This document shows, in pieces, positions 18,541 to 27,479 of a DNA stretch of 64,000 nt. The DNA is taken from assembly GCA_021805865.1 (NCBI GenBank), contig JAJZDX010000006.1:102391-166390 (forward strand), given 5' to 3'. The DNA comes from Pseudomonadota bacterium. Its GTDB lineage: Bacteria > Pseudomonadota > Gammaproteobacteria > Steroidobacterales > Steroidobacteraceae. The first letter of the stretch is position 1. Each line of letters begins with the position of its first letter. A program made the position numbers and the translations under genes. The notes under the pieces were generated by a model. It searched no databases. It saw only the letters and a list, made by a program, of their open reading frames with translations, and was not told where the DNA came from.

Positions 18541-19561
18541 GTCGAACGAACAGAAGCGTCCCCCGATCGAGCTGGTGTGCCCCGCGGGGAGCCTGCCGGC
18601 GCTGCGCGCCGCGGTCGACAACGGGGCCGACGCGGTGTACATCGGGTTTCGCGATGGAATCAACGCGCGCAACTTCCCGGGCCTGAATTTTTCCGCCGAG
18701 GATGCCCGCTCGGGGATCGAGTATGCGCACCGGCGCGGAGCGCGGGTCTTTGTCGCGCTCAATGTCTATCCGCGGCCGCAGTTGTGGGAGGGGGCGAGGC
18801 GAGCGGTGGACGAGGCCGCCCGCCTCGGCGCCGATGCGGTGATTCTTGCCGACGTGGGCCTGCTGCAGTACGCCGATGAGCATCATCCCGGGCTCAACCG
18901 CCATCTGTCGGTGCAGGCCTCGGCTACCAACTGGCGGGCCCTGGAGTTCTACGAACGGCAGTTCGGCGTGCGCCGCGCCGTGTTGCCCCGGGTGCTCTCG
19001 CTCGCGCAGGTGCGCCAGGTGATCGAGCACACTCACCTCGAGATCGAGGTGTTCGGCTTCGGGAGCCTGTGCATCATGGTGGAAGGGCGTTGCGCTCTCT
19101 CGTCCCACCTGACCGGAGAGTCTCCGAATACCCACGGAGTGTGCTCTCCGGCGCATGCCGTGCGCTGGGAGGAGACGGGCGCGGGGCGGCGGGTGCGTTT
19201 GAATGGCGTGCTCATCGATGAGTTCGCGCCGGGCGAGGCCGCCGGGTATCCGACGCTGTGCAAGGGGCGGTTCGAGGCGCTCGGAAACGTCGTGCACGCC
19301 CTCGAGGAGCCTACCAGTCTCAACGTGCTCGACATCCTGCCGCAGCTGGTGGGCGCCGGCGTGCGCGCGATCAAGGTGGAGGGTCGCCAGCGCAGCCCGG
19401 CCTACGTCGCACAGGTCACCCGGACGCTGCGCGCGGAGCTCGATGCCTGCCTGCGCGACCCGGTGCGCTATCGGCCGCAGCCTGCCGCGAGCGCGGCGCT
19501 GGAGCGCCTGGCGGAAGGAAGCACCCACACGCTGGGCGCGTACTCCAGGCCATGGCAGTAG
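18533..19561 (+). CDS. ubiU: O2-independent ubiquinone hydroxylation protein UbiU (peptidase U32 family)
   Basis: With UbiV and UbiT it hydroxylates the ubiquinone ring without O2; UbiU-UbiV form a heterodimer of [4Fe-4S] proteins. The 342-aa sequence is close to E. coli UbiU in many stretches (LCPAG-like [81 protein letters not shown]). The four cluster cysteines are present in the motifs GRC, GVC, TLCKGR and SLC. GTG 18533 is the only reasonable start; it overlaps the ubiD stop by 8 nt and has GGAG 10 nt before it, suggesting translational coupling. Confidence 0.93.
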   Translation: MPESNEQKRPPIELVCPAGSLPALRAAVDNGADAVYIGFRDGINARNFPGLNFSAEDARSGIEYAHRRGARVFVALNVYPRPQLWEGARRAVDEAARLGADAVILADVGLLQYADEHHPGLNRHLSVQASATNWRALEFYERQFGVRRAVLPRVLSLAQVRQVIEHTHLEIEVFGFGSLCIMVEGRCALSSHLTGESPNTHGVCSPAHAVRWEETGAGRRVRLNGVLIDEFAPGEAAGYPTLCKGRFEALGNVVHALEEPTSLNVLDILPQLVGAGVRAIKVEGRQRSPAYVAQVTRTLRAELDACLRDPVRYRPQPAASAALERLAEGSTHTLGAYSRPWQ

Positions 19562-19572
19562 GGCGCGCCGGC

Positions 19573-20460
19573 ATGCGTCTCTCGGTCGGTCCGCTGCTTT
19601 ATCTCTGGGATCGACCCGGGGTGTTCGCGTTCTACCGGGAGCTGGCGGGGCTGCCGGTCGACATCGTCTATCTCGGCGAGGTCGTGTGCTCCAAGCGCCG
19701 GCTGTTGCGGCGCGCCGACTGGATCGCCATTGGCCGCGACCTGTCTGCCGCCGGCAAGGAAGTGGTCGTCTGCACTCTGGCGCTCATGGAAGCGGAGTCG
19801 GAGCTCTCCTCCCTTGCCCGCACCGTCGCCACGGCCGATCTCATCGAAGCGAACGACATGGCGGCCGTGCAGCTGTTGCGGGACCGGCCGTTCGTCGCCG
19901 GACCGCATCTCAATGTGTACAACGCGGCGACGCTCTCGCTGCTCTCGTCTCTTGGCATGCGGCGCTGGGTGGCGCCGGTGGAGCTCGACACCGCCACGCT
20001 CTCCGCGCTGCTCAAGCAGCGGCCTCAAGGTCTCGAGGCCGAAGTGTTCGCCTACGGCAGGATGCCGCTTGCGTTCTCCGCCCGGTGCTTCAGCGCCCGC
20101 GTGCGCCGCCGGCACAAGGACGACTGCGGCTTCGTTTGTGCCGAGGACGCCGATGGCCTCACGGTGCACACGCGCGAAGGCGAGCCGCTGCTGGCGCTCA
20201 ATGGGATCCAGACTCAATCGGCGCAGGTGCGCAATCTCATCGGTCGCATCGATGTCCTCGGCCGCGCCGGAGTGGATGTGCTGCGGTTGTCGCCGCATTC
20301 GAGCGCGGCAGTGCGGTTCGAGGAAGTGGTCGGCGCGTTCCGCGCGGCGCTTGACTCGGACGCACGCGGCGCGCAGTGTCCGCCGACGGCGTTGCCGGGC
20401 GGCTATTGCGAAGAGTATGTGCACACGGCTAGGGTCTCAGGCGCCGACCCAGCGCGATGA
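19573..20460 (+). CDS. ubiV: O2-independent ubiquinone hydroxylation protein UbiV (peptidase U32 family)
   Basis: Partner of UbiU in anaerobic ubiquinone biosynthesis, 295 aa. Starting at ATG 19573 the N-terminus reads MRLSVGPLLYLWDRP, matching E. coli UbiV (MKYSLGPVLWYWP), and places a cysteine at residue 39 (GEVVC), exactly as in E. coli. The other three cluster ligands lie in SARCFSARVRRRHKDDCGF and the C three residues later. An ATG at 19552 would overlap ubiU but adds residues absent from homologues. Its 3' end overlaps the convergent ubiT by 32 nt. Confidence 0.92.
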   Translation: MRLSVGPLLYLWDRPGVFAFYRELAGLPVDIVYLGEVVCSKRRLLRRADWIAIGRDLSAAGKEVVVCTLALMEAESELSSLARTVATADLIEANDMAAVQLLRDRPFVAGPHLNVYNAATLSLLSSLGMRRWVAPVELDTATLSALLKQRPQGLEAEVFAYGRMPLAFSARCFSARVRRRHKDDCGFVCAEDADGLTVHTREGEPLLALNGIQTQSAQVRNLIGRIDVLGRAGVDVLRLSPHSSAAVRFEEVVGAFRAALDSDARGAQCPPTALPGGYCEEYVHTARVSGADPAR

Positions 20461-20893
20461 GCGCCTCGGCCGCCAGCAGCGGCAACACGGCCCGCACGTG
20501 ACGGGTCCAGTCCCACTCGAGCGCATCCAGCGCATTCTTCATGGCAAGACCCGTCTCCGTCTCCCCCTCGATGGCAAGCCGGCGCTCGAAGAACAGCGTG
20601 TCGGGGTCCTCGGCTCGGGTGGCGAGCCGCCAGAAATCCCGCAGCTGCCCGCGAAAGGTGACGTGTGGGGCAATCTGGGCCGAGGCGGCCTGCAGCCGGC
20701 CCGAAGCGATGAGCAGATGCAGCCTCAGCGGCACGTCCGTGACCTGGATGCATATCCGTTTGCCTTCGAGCCCCGCGAGCGAATCGCCCAGGCTTTGCCC
20801 AAGCGCCCAGTGATTGAACAGCGGCGTGAAGAGCCGGCTGGGCATGGTCTCGGCGCCGGGCAGCCGCGATGCGAGTGCGAACAGGCGGTTCAT
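20429..20893 (-). CDS. ubiT: Anaerobic ubiquinone accessory factor UbiT (SCP2 domain)
   Basis: Small SCP2-type lipid-binding protein needed, with UbiU/UbiV, for ubiquinone synthesis without O2. About 154 aa. The diagnostic block DPDTLFFERRLAIEGETETG matches E. coli UbiT (formerly YhbT). Three ATGs compete (20923, 20902, 20893). I prefer 20893 because a predicted FNR-dependent start site (box at 20929-20942, -10-like TACCAT at 20901-20906) falls at about 20894, so the upstream codons would not be transcribed. It faces ubiV and is divergent from fnr. Confidence 0.88.
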   Translation of the reverse strand: MNRLFALASRLPGAETMPSRLFTPLFNHWALGQSLGDSLAGLEGKRICIQVTDVPLRLHLLIASGRLQAASAQIAPHVTFRGQLRDFWRLATRAEDPDTLFFERRLAIEGETETGLAMKNALDALEWDWTRHVRAVLPLLAAEALIALGRRLRP

Positions 20894-20928
20894 GGCGCCC
20901 ATGGTAGGGGAAGCGGAACCCATGGATT

Positions 20929-20942
20929 TTGACCCGTGTCAA
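20929..20942. promoter_or_regulatory. FNR-type box between ubiT and fnr
   Basis: TTGACCCGTGTCAA, a perfect TTGAC-N4-GTCAA palindrome (FNR consensus TTGAT-N4-ATCAA, one change per arm). On the minus strand a -10-like TACCAT (20901-20906) sits about 32 nt from the box centre, suitable for activating ubiT. On the plus strand no good -10 lies at the same distance, so an effect on fnr would be autoregulatory, probably repression. Confidence 0.65.
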
Positions 20943-20997
20943 GTGCCAGTATTGCGGATGGGAGTTGTGCGGCGGATGCGCTAGGGTGACGATTGGC

Positions 20998-21756
20998 ATG
21001 AAACATCAACGGTACACCAGCGCTCCCTCAGCCACTGAATCCTGCCGGAACTCGCCTCTGCGGGTCTCGTGCCGCGGCTGTGCGCTCAATACGCTCTGTC
21101 TGCCGGCGCGCCTTCCTCCCCAGGAGGCGCGGATCCTCGAGGACGTCGTGGAGCGAGGCCGGCAGCTCCCTGCGGGCGCCAGCCTGATCCATGCCGGCAC
21201 GCGTATGGACGCTCTGTACGTCGTACGCAGCGGCTCGGCCAAGCGATATGCCGTCAGCATGAGCGGAACGGAACGCGTTCACGGCTTTGTGCTGCCCGGG
21301 GAGATCGTGGGGCTGGAGGGTTTCGCAAGCGACCGATATGCGTGCGAGGTCGCGGCGCTCGAGCCCACCAGTTACTGCCGCATTCCCTTGACCCGGCTCG
21401 AGCCTCTGCTCGAGCAGCTGTCCGGACTGCGCCGGGAAGTGCTGCGGCTGCTCGGAGAGGCGCTCGATGAGTCCTTGCGGCTGCGGGCGGAGCTTGGCAT
21501 GTGCGATGCCCGTGGCCGCGTGGCACGCTTCCTGGCGGACCTGTCGCGTCGCCTTGAGCTGCGCGGGCTGTCGCCGACGCAGTTTCGCCTCAGCATGAGC
21601 CGCGGGGACATTGCGCGCCATCTCGGCCTCACGCTGGAGACGGTCAGCCGAGCCCTCGGGACGTTCAAGCGCTCGGGCTGGCTGGAGGTGCGAGCGCGCT
21701 ATATCACCCTGCTGCGGCCGGAGGCGCTCGCATCCATGGGTGGGTACGCGTCCTGA
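20998..21756 (+). CDS. fnr: FNR-type oxygen-sensing transcriptional regulator
   Basis: Crp/Fnr regulator that holds an O2-labile [4Fe-4S] cluster and activates anaerobic genes. From ATG 20998 (252 aa) the cysteines C25, C28 and C34 form the FNR pattern C-x2-C-x5-C (SCRGCALNTLC); the fourth is in SYCRIPL, matching MVCEIPF of E. coli. A cyclic-nucleotide-fold domain is followed by the helix-turn-helix with SRGDIARHLGLTLETVSRAL; the E-T-V-S-R recognition residues are those that read TTGAT half-sites in E. coli FNR. Boxes of that type occur at 17019, 20929 and 23709. An in-frame TTG at 20929 gives an unlikely longer form. Confidence 0.93.
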   Translation: MKHQRYTSAPSATESCRNSPLRVSCRGCALNTLCLPARLPPQEARILEDVVERGRQLPAGASLIHAGTRMDALYVVRSGSAKRYAVSMSGTERVHGFVLPGEIVGLEGFASDRYACEVAALEPTSYCRIPLTRLEPLLEQLSGLRREVLRLLGEALDESLRLRAELGMCDARGRVARFLADLSRRLELRGLSPTQFRLSMSRGDIARHLGLTLETVSRALGTFKRSGWLEVRARYITLLRPEALASMGGYAS

Positions 21757-21769
21757 TGCAGCTGCGGCC

Positions 21770-23650
21770 TCATGTGCCCGCCTGAGCGGCCAGCCGCACC
21801 TGAAACGGCCAGGCATTGAGTGCGGCCAGGCCCTGAAAGGCCTCGGCCTCGATCGAGACCTTGTCGGCGAAGTGCGCCAGACGGCAGAGGAGCCGCTGCA
21901 GGCGAGGCACGTCTGCGGCGCGGACCTCCTCGAAGCGCAGCGTGAGCCGTGCCGGTGTTTCCTTGAGCAGGGAGCGCAGCTGCACTGCCGCGCGCCTCAG
22001 CCCGCGTCCCGGCACGGCGCGCAGAGACAGCGCCAGCACCGGTGTGCCGCGCTCGCACACGCCATGGCTGATGGTGACTTTCCCGGCGTCGCAGCGTCGC
22101 AGCGCCTGCGCCAGACGCGTCAGGCGCTTGTTCCACACAGCGGGACTTTCGGCCGCATTCCCGGCGAAATGTCGCTTGGCGTAGTCCTGCATCGACAGTC
22201 CCACGATCCAGTCGCCGAGCGTGAGCGGGATCTGCCATGGCTTCGCCCAAGGGAAGCTGCGCAGGAAGTGCCAGAGGCGCGCCGGGCCTGCCGGCAGAAG
22301 TCCGCGACGGAAAAAGCGCAGCACGATGCGCAGGCTCGCGCCCGCGCCATATTCCAGGACCGGACCGCCCGAGGACCTGCCGAGGACGCGGTTCTTGCTG
22401 CGGATGCGCCGGGCGATCGCGGCGTCCGCGAGCAGCCGCTCGTGCAGCCGGCGGTACCCTGCGATCAGGTCCTCGTGGGACATTCCCAGGGGCATGACGT
22501 TGGTGGAGAGCTTGGTGTTGTCACCGCCGCTGTCCTGCTCGCGCAGCCGGCCCGCCGCCTGCAGCCGCTCGTAAAGCGGTGTGCGCGGCATGGCGTTGAG
22601 CAAGCCGATCATTGCCGTCTGGATGCCCGATTGCACGATGAACTCGTACTGGCGCTCGAAGGTGGCCACCGTGTCGTTGTCGAAGCCGACGATGAAGCCG
22701 GCCAGCACCTCGATGCCTTGCGCATGGATCCGCTGCACGGCCGAGAGCGGGTCCACGCGCGTGTTCTGCAGCTTGCGCGTTTCGCGCAGGCTCGCCTCGT
22801 CGGGGGACTCGATGCCGATGAAGACCCAGCGGAAGTGCGCGGCGCGAAACAGCTCCATCAGCTCCTCGTCTTGCGCGAGATTGAGCGAGGCCTCGGTGCC
22901 GAAGCTGAACATGTAGCGGTGGCGAGCCTGGTAGTCGATGAGGAATCGCAACAGGCTCTTGGCGACCTTCAGGTTGCCGATGAGGTTGTCGTCGACGAAG
23001 AACACTTTGTGCACGCCGCGCTCGCGCAGAAGGTCGAGCTCGGCGCCGATCTGCTCCAGACTCTTGTGACGCGGCTTGCGGCCGAACATCACGATGATGT
23101 CGCAGAACTCGCACATGTAGGGGCAGCCGCGCGAGAACTGCATGGACGCCATCGTGTAAAGGTCGAGCTTGAGCAGGTCGAAGCGCGGCGCCGGCGAGAG
23201 GCGCAGATCGATCGTGCCGGTTTCCCGGTACAGCGCGAGCGGCTTCCCGGCCTCGAAGTCGGCGCAAAACCGCGGCCAGATGTGCTCGGCCTCGCCGCAG
23301 ATCACCGTGTCGGCGAGGTGCTCAAAGTGCTCCGGGCACAAGGAGGCGTAGCTGCCGCCGGCGACGACCGGGTAGCCCCGGCCGCGGTAGTATTCCAGCA
23401 GCTCCCGCTGGCGCGGAAACTGCACGCCCATGCCGCCGATCCCGATGAGGTCCGCCTCGGGCGCGAGCGGCAGAGGCTCGACGTTCTCATCGACGATACG
23501 TACCTGCCAGTGCGGCGGGCAGAGTGCGGCGAGGGTGGCGAGTCCGAGCGGCGGATTGACGGCCCGCTTGCCGGGGAGAATCCTGCTCACGGCCCAGTGG
23601 AAATTCCAGAAGCTCTCCGGGGCCTTCGGATTGATCAACAGCAGGCGCAT
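21770..23650 (-). CDS. B12-binding-domain radical SAM protein, function unknown
   Basis: A 626-aa enzyme with an N-terminal cobalamin-binding-like domain (residues 1-150; LLLINPKAP, LIGIGGMGVQF) and a radical SAM domain with the cluster motif CPYMCEFCD around residue 185, then a long C-terminal region rich in basic and aromatic residues (about 430-626). Such proteins methylate or rearrange unreactive carbons; BchE, HpnJ and HpnR-like enzymes share this layout, and I cannot assign a substrate. ATG 23650 starts a clean MRLLLINPK N-terminus; the frame is open further upstream but without homologous pattern. An FNR-type box with a class II -10 lies upstream. Its stop is 13 nt from the fnr stop. 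Confidence 0.8.
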   Translation of the reverse strand: MRLLLINPKAPESFWNFHWAVSRILPGKRAVNPPLGLATLAALCPPHWQVRIVDENVEPLPLAPEADLIGIGGMGVQFPRQRELLEYYRGRGYPVVAGGSYASLCPEHFEHLADTVICGEAEHIWPRFCADFEAGKPLALYRETGTIDLRLSPAPRFDLLKLDLYTMASMQFSRGCPYMCEFCDIIVMFGRKPRHKSLEQIGAELDLLRERGVHKVFFVDDNLIGNLKVAKSLLRFLIDYQARHRYMFSFGTEASLNLAQDEELMELFRAAHFRWVFIGIESPDEASLRETRKLQNTRVDPLSAVQRIHAQGIEVLAGFIVGFDNDTVATFERQYEFIVQSGIQTAMIGLLNAMPRTPLYERLQAAGRLREQDSGGDNTKLSTNVMPLGMSHEDLIAGYRRLHERLLADAAIARRIRSKNRVLGRSSGGPVLEYGAGASLRIVLRFFRRGLLPAGPARLWHFLRSFPWAKPWQIPLTLGDWIVGLSMQDYAKRHFAGNAAESPAVWNKRLTRLAQALRRCDAGKVTISHGVCERGTPVLALSLRAVPGRGLRRAAVQLRSLLKETPARLTLRFEEVRAADVPRLQRLLCRLAHFADKVSIEAEAFQGLAALNAWPFQVRLAAQAGT

Positions 23651-23708
23651 GCGGCAGGCCTTCGCGACGGTGTGTTGCACAAGCGTAGCCGCTCTGGGCA
23701 CGAGCCGT

Positions 23709-23722
23709 CTGATCTGTGTCAA
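23709..23722. promoter_or_regulatory. FNR-type box between the radical SAM gene and the cysteine-synthase-like gene
   Basis: On the minus strand TTGACACAGATCAG (plus strand CTGATCTGTGTCAA), a near match to TTGAT-N4-ATCAA. A minus-strand -10-like TACGCT at 23682-23687 has its centre 31 nt from the box centre, the same spacing as at ubiD. The predicted start is about 23674, 24 nt before the radical SAM ATG. It could also affect the divergent gene at 23764. Confidence 0.6.
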
Positions 23723-23763
23723 ATGGGCTGTCGTGCGGCGTCGCGAAATGATAAGTTCGCCGG

Positions 23764-24849
23764 ATGCCAACGCATCAGCCCGGCCGGCGGACGTGGACGG
23801 ACCAGGCGGTCCGGCGGATCGAGGCGGACTTCAACCGCTCCGCCGATACGCATCTCATCCCGATCGAGCTGCCGCATTATCCGGGCATCGAGCTGTATTT
23901 CAAGGACGAGTCGAGCCACCCGACCGGGAGCTTGAAGCACAGGCTCGCCCGCTCACTGTTTCTGTATGCGCTCTGCAACGGCTGGATCGGGCCCGGTACC
24001 CCCATCGTCGAGGCCTCCAGCGGCTCGACCGCCGTGTCGGAAGCCTACTTTGCGCGCATGCTGGGCCTGCGCTTCATCGCGGTGGTGCCGCGCGCGACCG
24101 CGGCCGAGAAGATCGCCGCCATCGAATTTCAGGGCGGGCAGTGCCATTTCACCGACGATCCCGGGGCGGTGTACCAGGAGGCCGAGCAGCTGGCGCGCGA
24201 GGTCGGCGGCCATTACATGGACCAGTTCAAGTACGCCGAGCGCGCCACCGACTGGCGCGGCAACAACAACATCGCGGAGTCGATCTTTCATCAGCTCAGG
24301 CAGGAGCGCCACACGGTGCCGCGCTGGATCGTGTGCGGGGCGGGCACGGGTGGAACCTCCGCGACACTCGGCCGTTTCGTGCGCTACAACCACTACGCGA
24401 CCGAGGTCTGTGTCAGCGATCCGGAGGGCTCGATCTTTCACCGCTATTTCGCCGATCGGAGCACCCTGACGCTCGAGCGCTGCGAATGTCTCATCGAGGG
24501 CATTGGCCGGCCGCGTCTCGAGCCGTCCTTCATTCCCGAGGCGGTCGATCGCATGATCGTCGTGCGCGATGCCGACAGCATCGCCGCCGCGCGGGTCTTG
24601 AGCGAGCGGCTCGGGCGGCGCTGCGGCGGCTCGACCGGCACGAACCTTTGGGCGTGCGCGCAGCTGATCACGGAGATGGCCGCGCAGGGCGAGAGCGGTT
24701 CGGTGGTGTCGATTCTCTGCGACCAGGGCGAGCGCTACGCCTCGACGTATTTCAATGACGGATGGGTGGCGAGCAAGGCGCTCGATCTGGCTCCGGGGAT
24801 GCGCGCGATGCGTGAGTTCTTTGCCGGCCTTGGACTCAGGGTACCCTGA
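23764..24849 (+). CDS. PLP-dependent cysteine-synthase-family enzyme (Cds1-like cysteine desulfhydrase candidate)
   Basis: Fold-type II PLP enzyme, 361 aa. The Schiff-base lysine is in [13 protein letters not shown] (about residue 59); the substrate loop [15 protein letters not shown] and a glycine-rich phosphate loop ([14 protein letters not shown]) are present, and the C-terminal serine/threonine block is [10 protein letters not shown]. The sequence is closer to the group that includes L-cysteine desulfhydrase Cds1 than to CysK/CysM, since it has LKHR where synthases usually have KDR and has the extended NNNIAESIF segment. Reaction (cysteine breakdown to H2S, or another beta-elimination/replacement) is not settled. 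Divergent from the B12 radical SAM gene. Confidence 0.78.
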   Translation: MPTHQPGRRTWTDQAVRRIEADFNRSADTHLIPIELPHYPGIELYFKDESSHPTGSLKHRLARSLFLYALCNGWIGPGTPIVEASSGSTAVSEAYFARMLGLRFIAVVPRATAAEKIAAIEFQGGQCHFTDDPGAVYQEAEQLAREVGGHYMDQFKYAERATDWRGNNNIAESIFHQLRQERHTVPRWIVCGAGTGGTSATLGRFVRYNHYATEVCVSDPEGSIFHRYFADRSTLTLERCECLIEGIGRPRLEPSFIPEAVDRMIVVRDADSIAAARVLSERLGRRCGGSTGTNLWACAQLITEMAAQGESGSVVSILCDQGERYASTYFNDGWVASKALDLAPGMRAMREFFAGLGLRVP

Positions 24850-24896
24850 GTCGTGCGCGGGCCGCAGGTGGCCGGATGGCAAGAGACGGGGATGCG

Positions 24897-26483
24897 ATGA
24901 GCGATGCGAAGGCCTTGCGCGAGGGCGGCACGGCATGGATTGTGGCGCTGGGCCTGCTCGGGGGGGCGGCGCATGCGGCGCAGGCCCCCTTGACCGTGCG
25001 AACCCAATACGGGTGGGTGCGCGGGGCGCGCCGGAACGGTGTCATCGCCTTCAAGGGCATCCCGTATGCCGCGCCTCCGCAAGGTGCGCTGCGCTGGGCC
25101 GCCCCGCAGCCGCCGAAGCCTTGGCGCGGCGTGCGTGCGGCGCTCACGTTCGGTCCCGATTGCATGCAGCGGCCCACGCCGGCAGACATGGCGCCGCTGC
25201 GGACGCGCCCGAGCGAGAACTGCCTGTACGTCAATGTCTGGCGTCCCGCGCACTCCTCCCGCGAGCCTTCGCCGGTGATGGTGTGGGTGTACGGCGGCTG
25301 GTATGTCGATGGCGGCACATCGCCGGCGATATACGACGGCTCCTCATTCGCGCGCCGCGGCGTGGTGCTGGTGAGCTTCAATTACCGGCTCGGAAACTTC
25401 GGTTTCTTCTCCTTTCCGGCGCTGGTGCACCATGACTTGCCCGCGGGCGACTTCGGCTTCATGGACCAGATTGCGGCGCTTCAGTGGGTGCAGCACAACA
25501 TCGCCGCCTTCGGCGGCAATCCGCGCAACGTCACGCTGTTCGGAGAGTCGGCCGGCGGAGCATCGGTTAACGCGCTGCTGATCACGCCACGCGCACGGGG
25601 CCTCTTTGAGAAAGCGATCATCGAGTCCGGAGGCGGCGCCGGCTGGCTCGGGCCGGACCGTCCGCTCACCGGCGGCCCGCAGTCCGCGGAGGCGGCCGGC
25701 GTGCGTCTCGCGCGGCAGTTCGGCATTACCGGCCAGGGGATGAAAGCGCTCGCGGCGCTGCGCGCCTTGCCGGCGGCCAAGGTGGTCGATGGGGTGAACA
25801 TGCTGACGCGGGCGAAGATCAGCGGCTACGTCGGCGGTCCGGTGGTCGATGACAGCCTGTACTTCGGACCTCCCGTGCGGCAATACGCCAGAGGCATGGG
25901 CGCGCGCGTGCCGGTGATGATAGGCGCCAACAGCGCCGACCTGGGCTGGACGCACGCCAAGACGCTTTCGGCGTTGTTCGCCCGGTTCGGCCCGTATGCC
26001 CCCGCGGCGCGGGCGGCCTTCGATCCGAGTGGGACGCTCTCTTTGCAGCAGGTCTCCGCCGAGGTCGGCGGCGCGCTGTGGATGCTCGAGCCGGCGCGCG
26101 CCATTGCCAGGATTCTCTCCTCGCGCGGGCAGCCGGTGTACGCGTACCGCTACTCCTACATCCCCACTTCGATGCGCAGGAAGTGGTGGGGTGCCTGGCA
26201 TGCGACCGAGATCCCCTTCGTCTTCGACACCGTTCGGGCGCGCTACGGCGCACGGACATCGCCCGCCGACGAATCGATGGCCGTCGCGATGCAGCGATAC
26301 TGGGTGGCGTTCGCGCGCACCGGCCGGCCGGATCCGCGTGGCGAGCCGGCCTGGCCTCGCTACCGCGTCCGATCGGACCGGTTGATGAATTTCACCGATC
26401 ACGGCCCGGTGCTCGAGCCGGATCCGTATGCCGGGCGGCTCGATCTGCTCTTGCGCGCCGGATTACAGAAGCCCGGAGCCTGA
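24897..26483 (+). CDS. Secreted type-B carboxylesterase/lipase
   Basis: Alpha/beta hydrolase of the carboxylesterase type B family, about 528 aa, probably periplasmic: a hydrophobic segment (TAWIVALGLLGGAAHA) ends in an AHA-A cleavage site. Family landmarks follow in order: FKGIPYAAPPQGALRW, SENCLYVNVW, the oxyanion loop region VWVYGGWYVDGG, the nucleophile elbow GESAGG (Ser about 218) and the catalytic-His region WHATEIPFVFDT. ATG 24897 gives a more compact signal peptide; ATG 24876 in frame is possible. It is 47 nt after the PLP enzyme in the same direction, though no functional link is evident. Substrate unknown. Confidence 0.85.
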   Translation: MSDAKALREGGTAWIVALGLLGGAAHAAQAPLTVRTQYGWVRGARRNGVIAFKGIPYAAPPQGALRWAAPQPPKPWRGVRAALTFGPDCMQRPTPADMAPLRTRPSENCLYVNVWRPAHSSREPSPVMVWVYGGWYVDGGTSPAIYDGSSFARRGVVLVSFNYRLGNFGFFSFPALVHHDLPAGDFGFMDQIAALQWVQHNIAAFGGNPRNVTLFGESAGGASVNALLITPRARGLFEKAIIESGGGAGWLGPDRPLTGGPQSAEAAGVRLARQFGITGQGMKALAALRALPAAKVVDGVNMLTRAKISGYVGGPVVDDSLYFGPPVRQYARGMGARVPVMIGANSADLGWTHAKTLSALFARFGPYAPAARAAFDPSGTLSLQQVSAEVGGALWMLEPARAIARILSSRGQPVYAYRYSYIPTSMRRKWWGAWHATEIPFVFDTVRARYGARTSPADESMAVAMQRYWVAFARTGRPDPRGEPAWPRYRVRSDRLMNFTDHGPVLEPDPYAGRLDLLLRAGLQKPGA

Positions 26484-26713
26484 CCGTCCGGCGAGCGCCC
26501 GAGGGGGCAGGATCTCCCGGGGCGCCTGAGCGCTCAGTCCGCCGTCCGCGCAGGCCAGCCGCAGCGGCCGGCGCTGCGGCAAGGCTCTCAACGCCGTTGC
26601 CTCATGGCGCACGTCCGGGTTGCAGGCCCAGGACGGACCGTCTCCTCGCTCGCCGGGGCAGGCTGCCCGGGGAAGCGCCGCGCAGCGACGTCCCCAGGCA
26701 GGGCGTGGTGCGC

Positions 26714-27322
26714 TCAGGCTGCGGCGAGCTGGGCCGCGGCGAACTCGAAATTCGCCAGCTTGGCGAGGAAATTGTCCACGAAGTCCGCGCGGCGGTTGCG
26801 GAAGTCCATGTAGTAGGCGTGCTCCCACACGTCGATGACCAGGAGCGCCTTTCCTTCTCTCGTGGCCACCGGTGTGCCGGCATTGCCGGTCTTGGTGATC
26901 TTCAGCCGTCCCTCGGTGCCGAGGATCAGCCAAGCCCACCCGGAGCCGAACTGGCCGAGGGCGGCCGCTTTGAACTGCTCCTTGAACTTGTCGACGCCGC
27001 CGAAGTCCGCGGCCAATTTTTTCTCCAGGCTGGCGGGAACACCGCCGCCCTCCGGCGACAGGGAGTTCCAGAACAGGCTGTGGTTCCAATGCTGCCCAGC
27101 GTTGTTGAACACCGGGACAAGGTCATCACGGCCGTGAGCCAGGCGGATGATGTCCTCCAGGCTTTTGCCTTTGAGGATATCGTTCTTGTCCACCAGCCCG
27201 TTGAGCGCGGTGACATAGCCCTGATGGTGCTTGCCGTGGTGCAGCTCCAGGGTCTCCTGGCACATGCCCCGGGCGGCAAGCGCGCCGGGTGAGAAGGGAA
27301 GCGAGGGAAGTGAAAAAGTCAC
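26714..27322 (-). CDS. sodB: Superoxide dismutase, iron type
   Basis: Dismutates superoxide in the cytoplasm; 202 aa, normal for SodB. Metal-ligand regions are all visible: LELHHGKHHQGYV near residue 25, NNAGQHWNHSLFWNSL near residue 70, and VIDVWEHAYYMDFRNRR near residue 160. The glutamine in the AGQHWNH segment and the absence of the Mn-type GQD pattern favour iron. GTG 27322 is selected: it gives the usual start (TFSLPSLPF) and has AGGAG upstream; the frame continues 56 codons further without similarity. Divergent from the chloride channel gene. Confidence 0.92.
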   Translation of the reverse strand: MTFSLPSLPFSPGALAARGMCQETLELHHGKHHQGYVTALNGLVDKNDILKGKSLEDIIRLAHGRDDLVPVFNNAGQHWNHSLFWNSLSPEGGGVPASLEKKLAADFGGVDKFKEQFKAAALGQFGSGWAWLILGTEGRLKITKTGNAGTPVATREGKALLVIDVWEHAYYMDFRNRRADFVDNFLAKLANFEFAAAQLAAA

Positions 27323-27479
27323 GGGGGCTCTCCTACGGTGACGGTGGATCAGCTCTTGCTGGGCGTGGCCGAAGGCTAGGAGACTTTCTGGAATTTGTCT
27401 AGCGAGCTTCCGCGGCACTTCGGCGCCGGACTTTCGGCATAATCCTACGCCAAGGACCAAGTCCGCACACCGGGTCGAC

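Noticed and set aside
26484..26713. Possible gene between the esterase and sodB
   Set aside because: Open frames are present on the minus strand but are shadows of sodB or lack start signals; I see nothing definite here.
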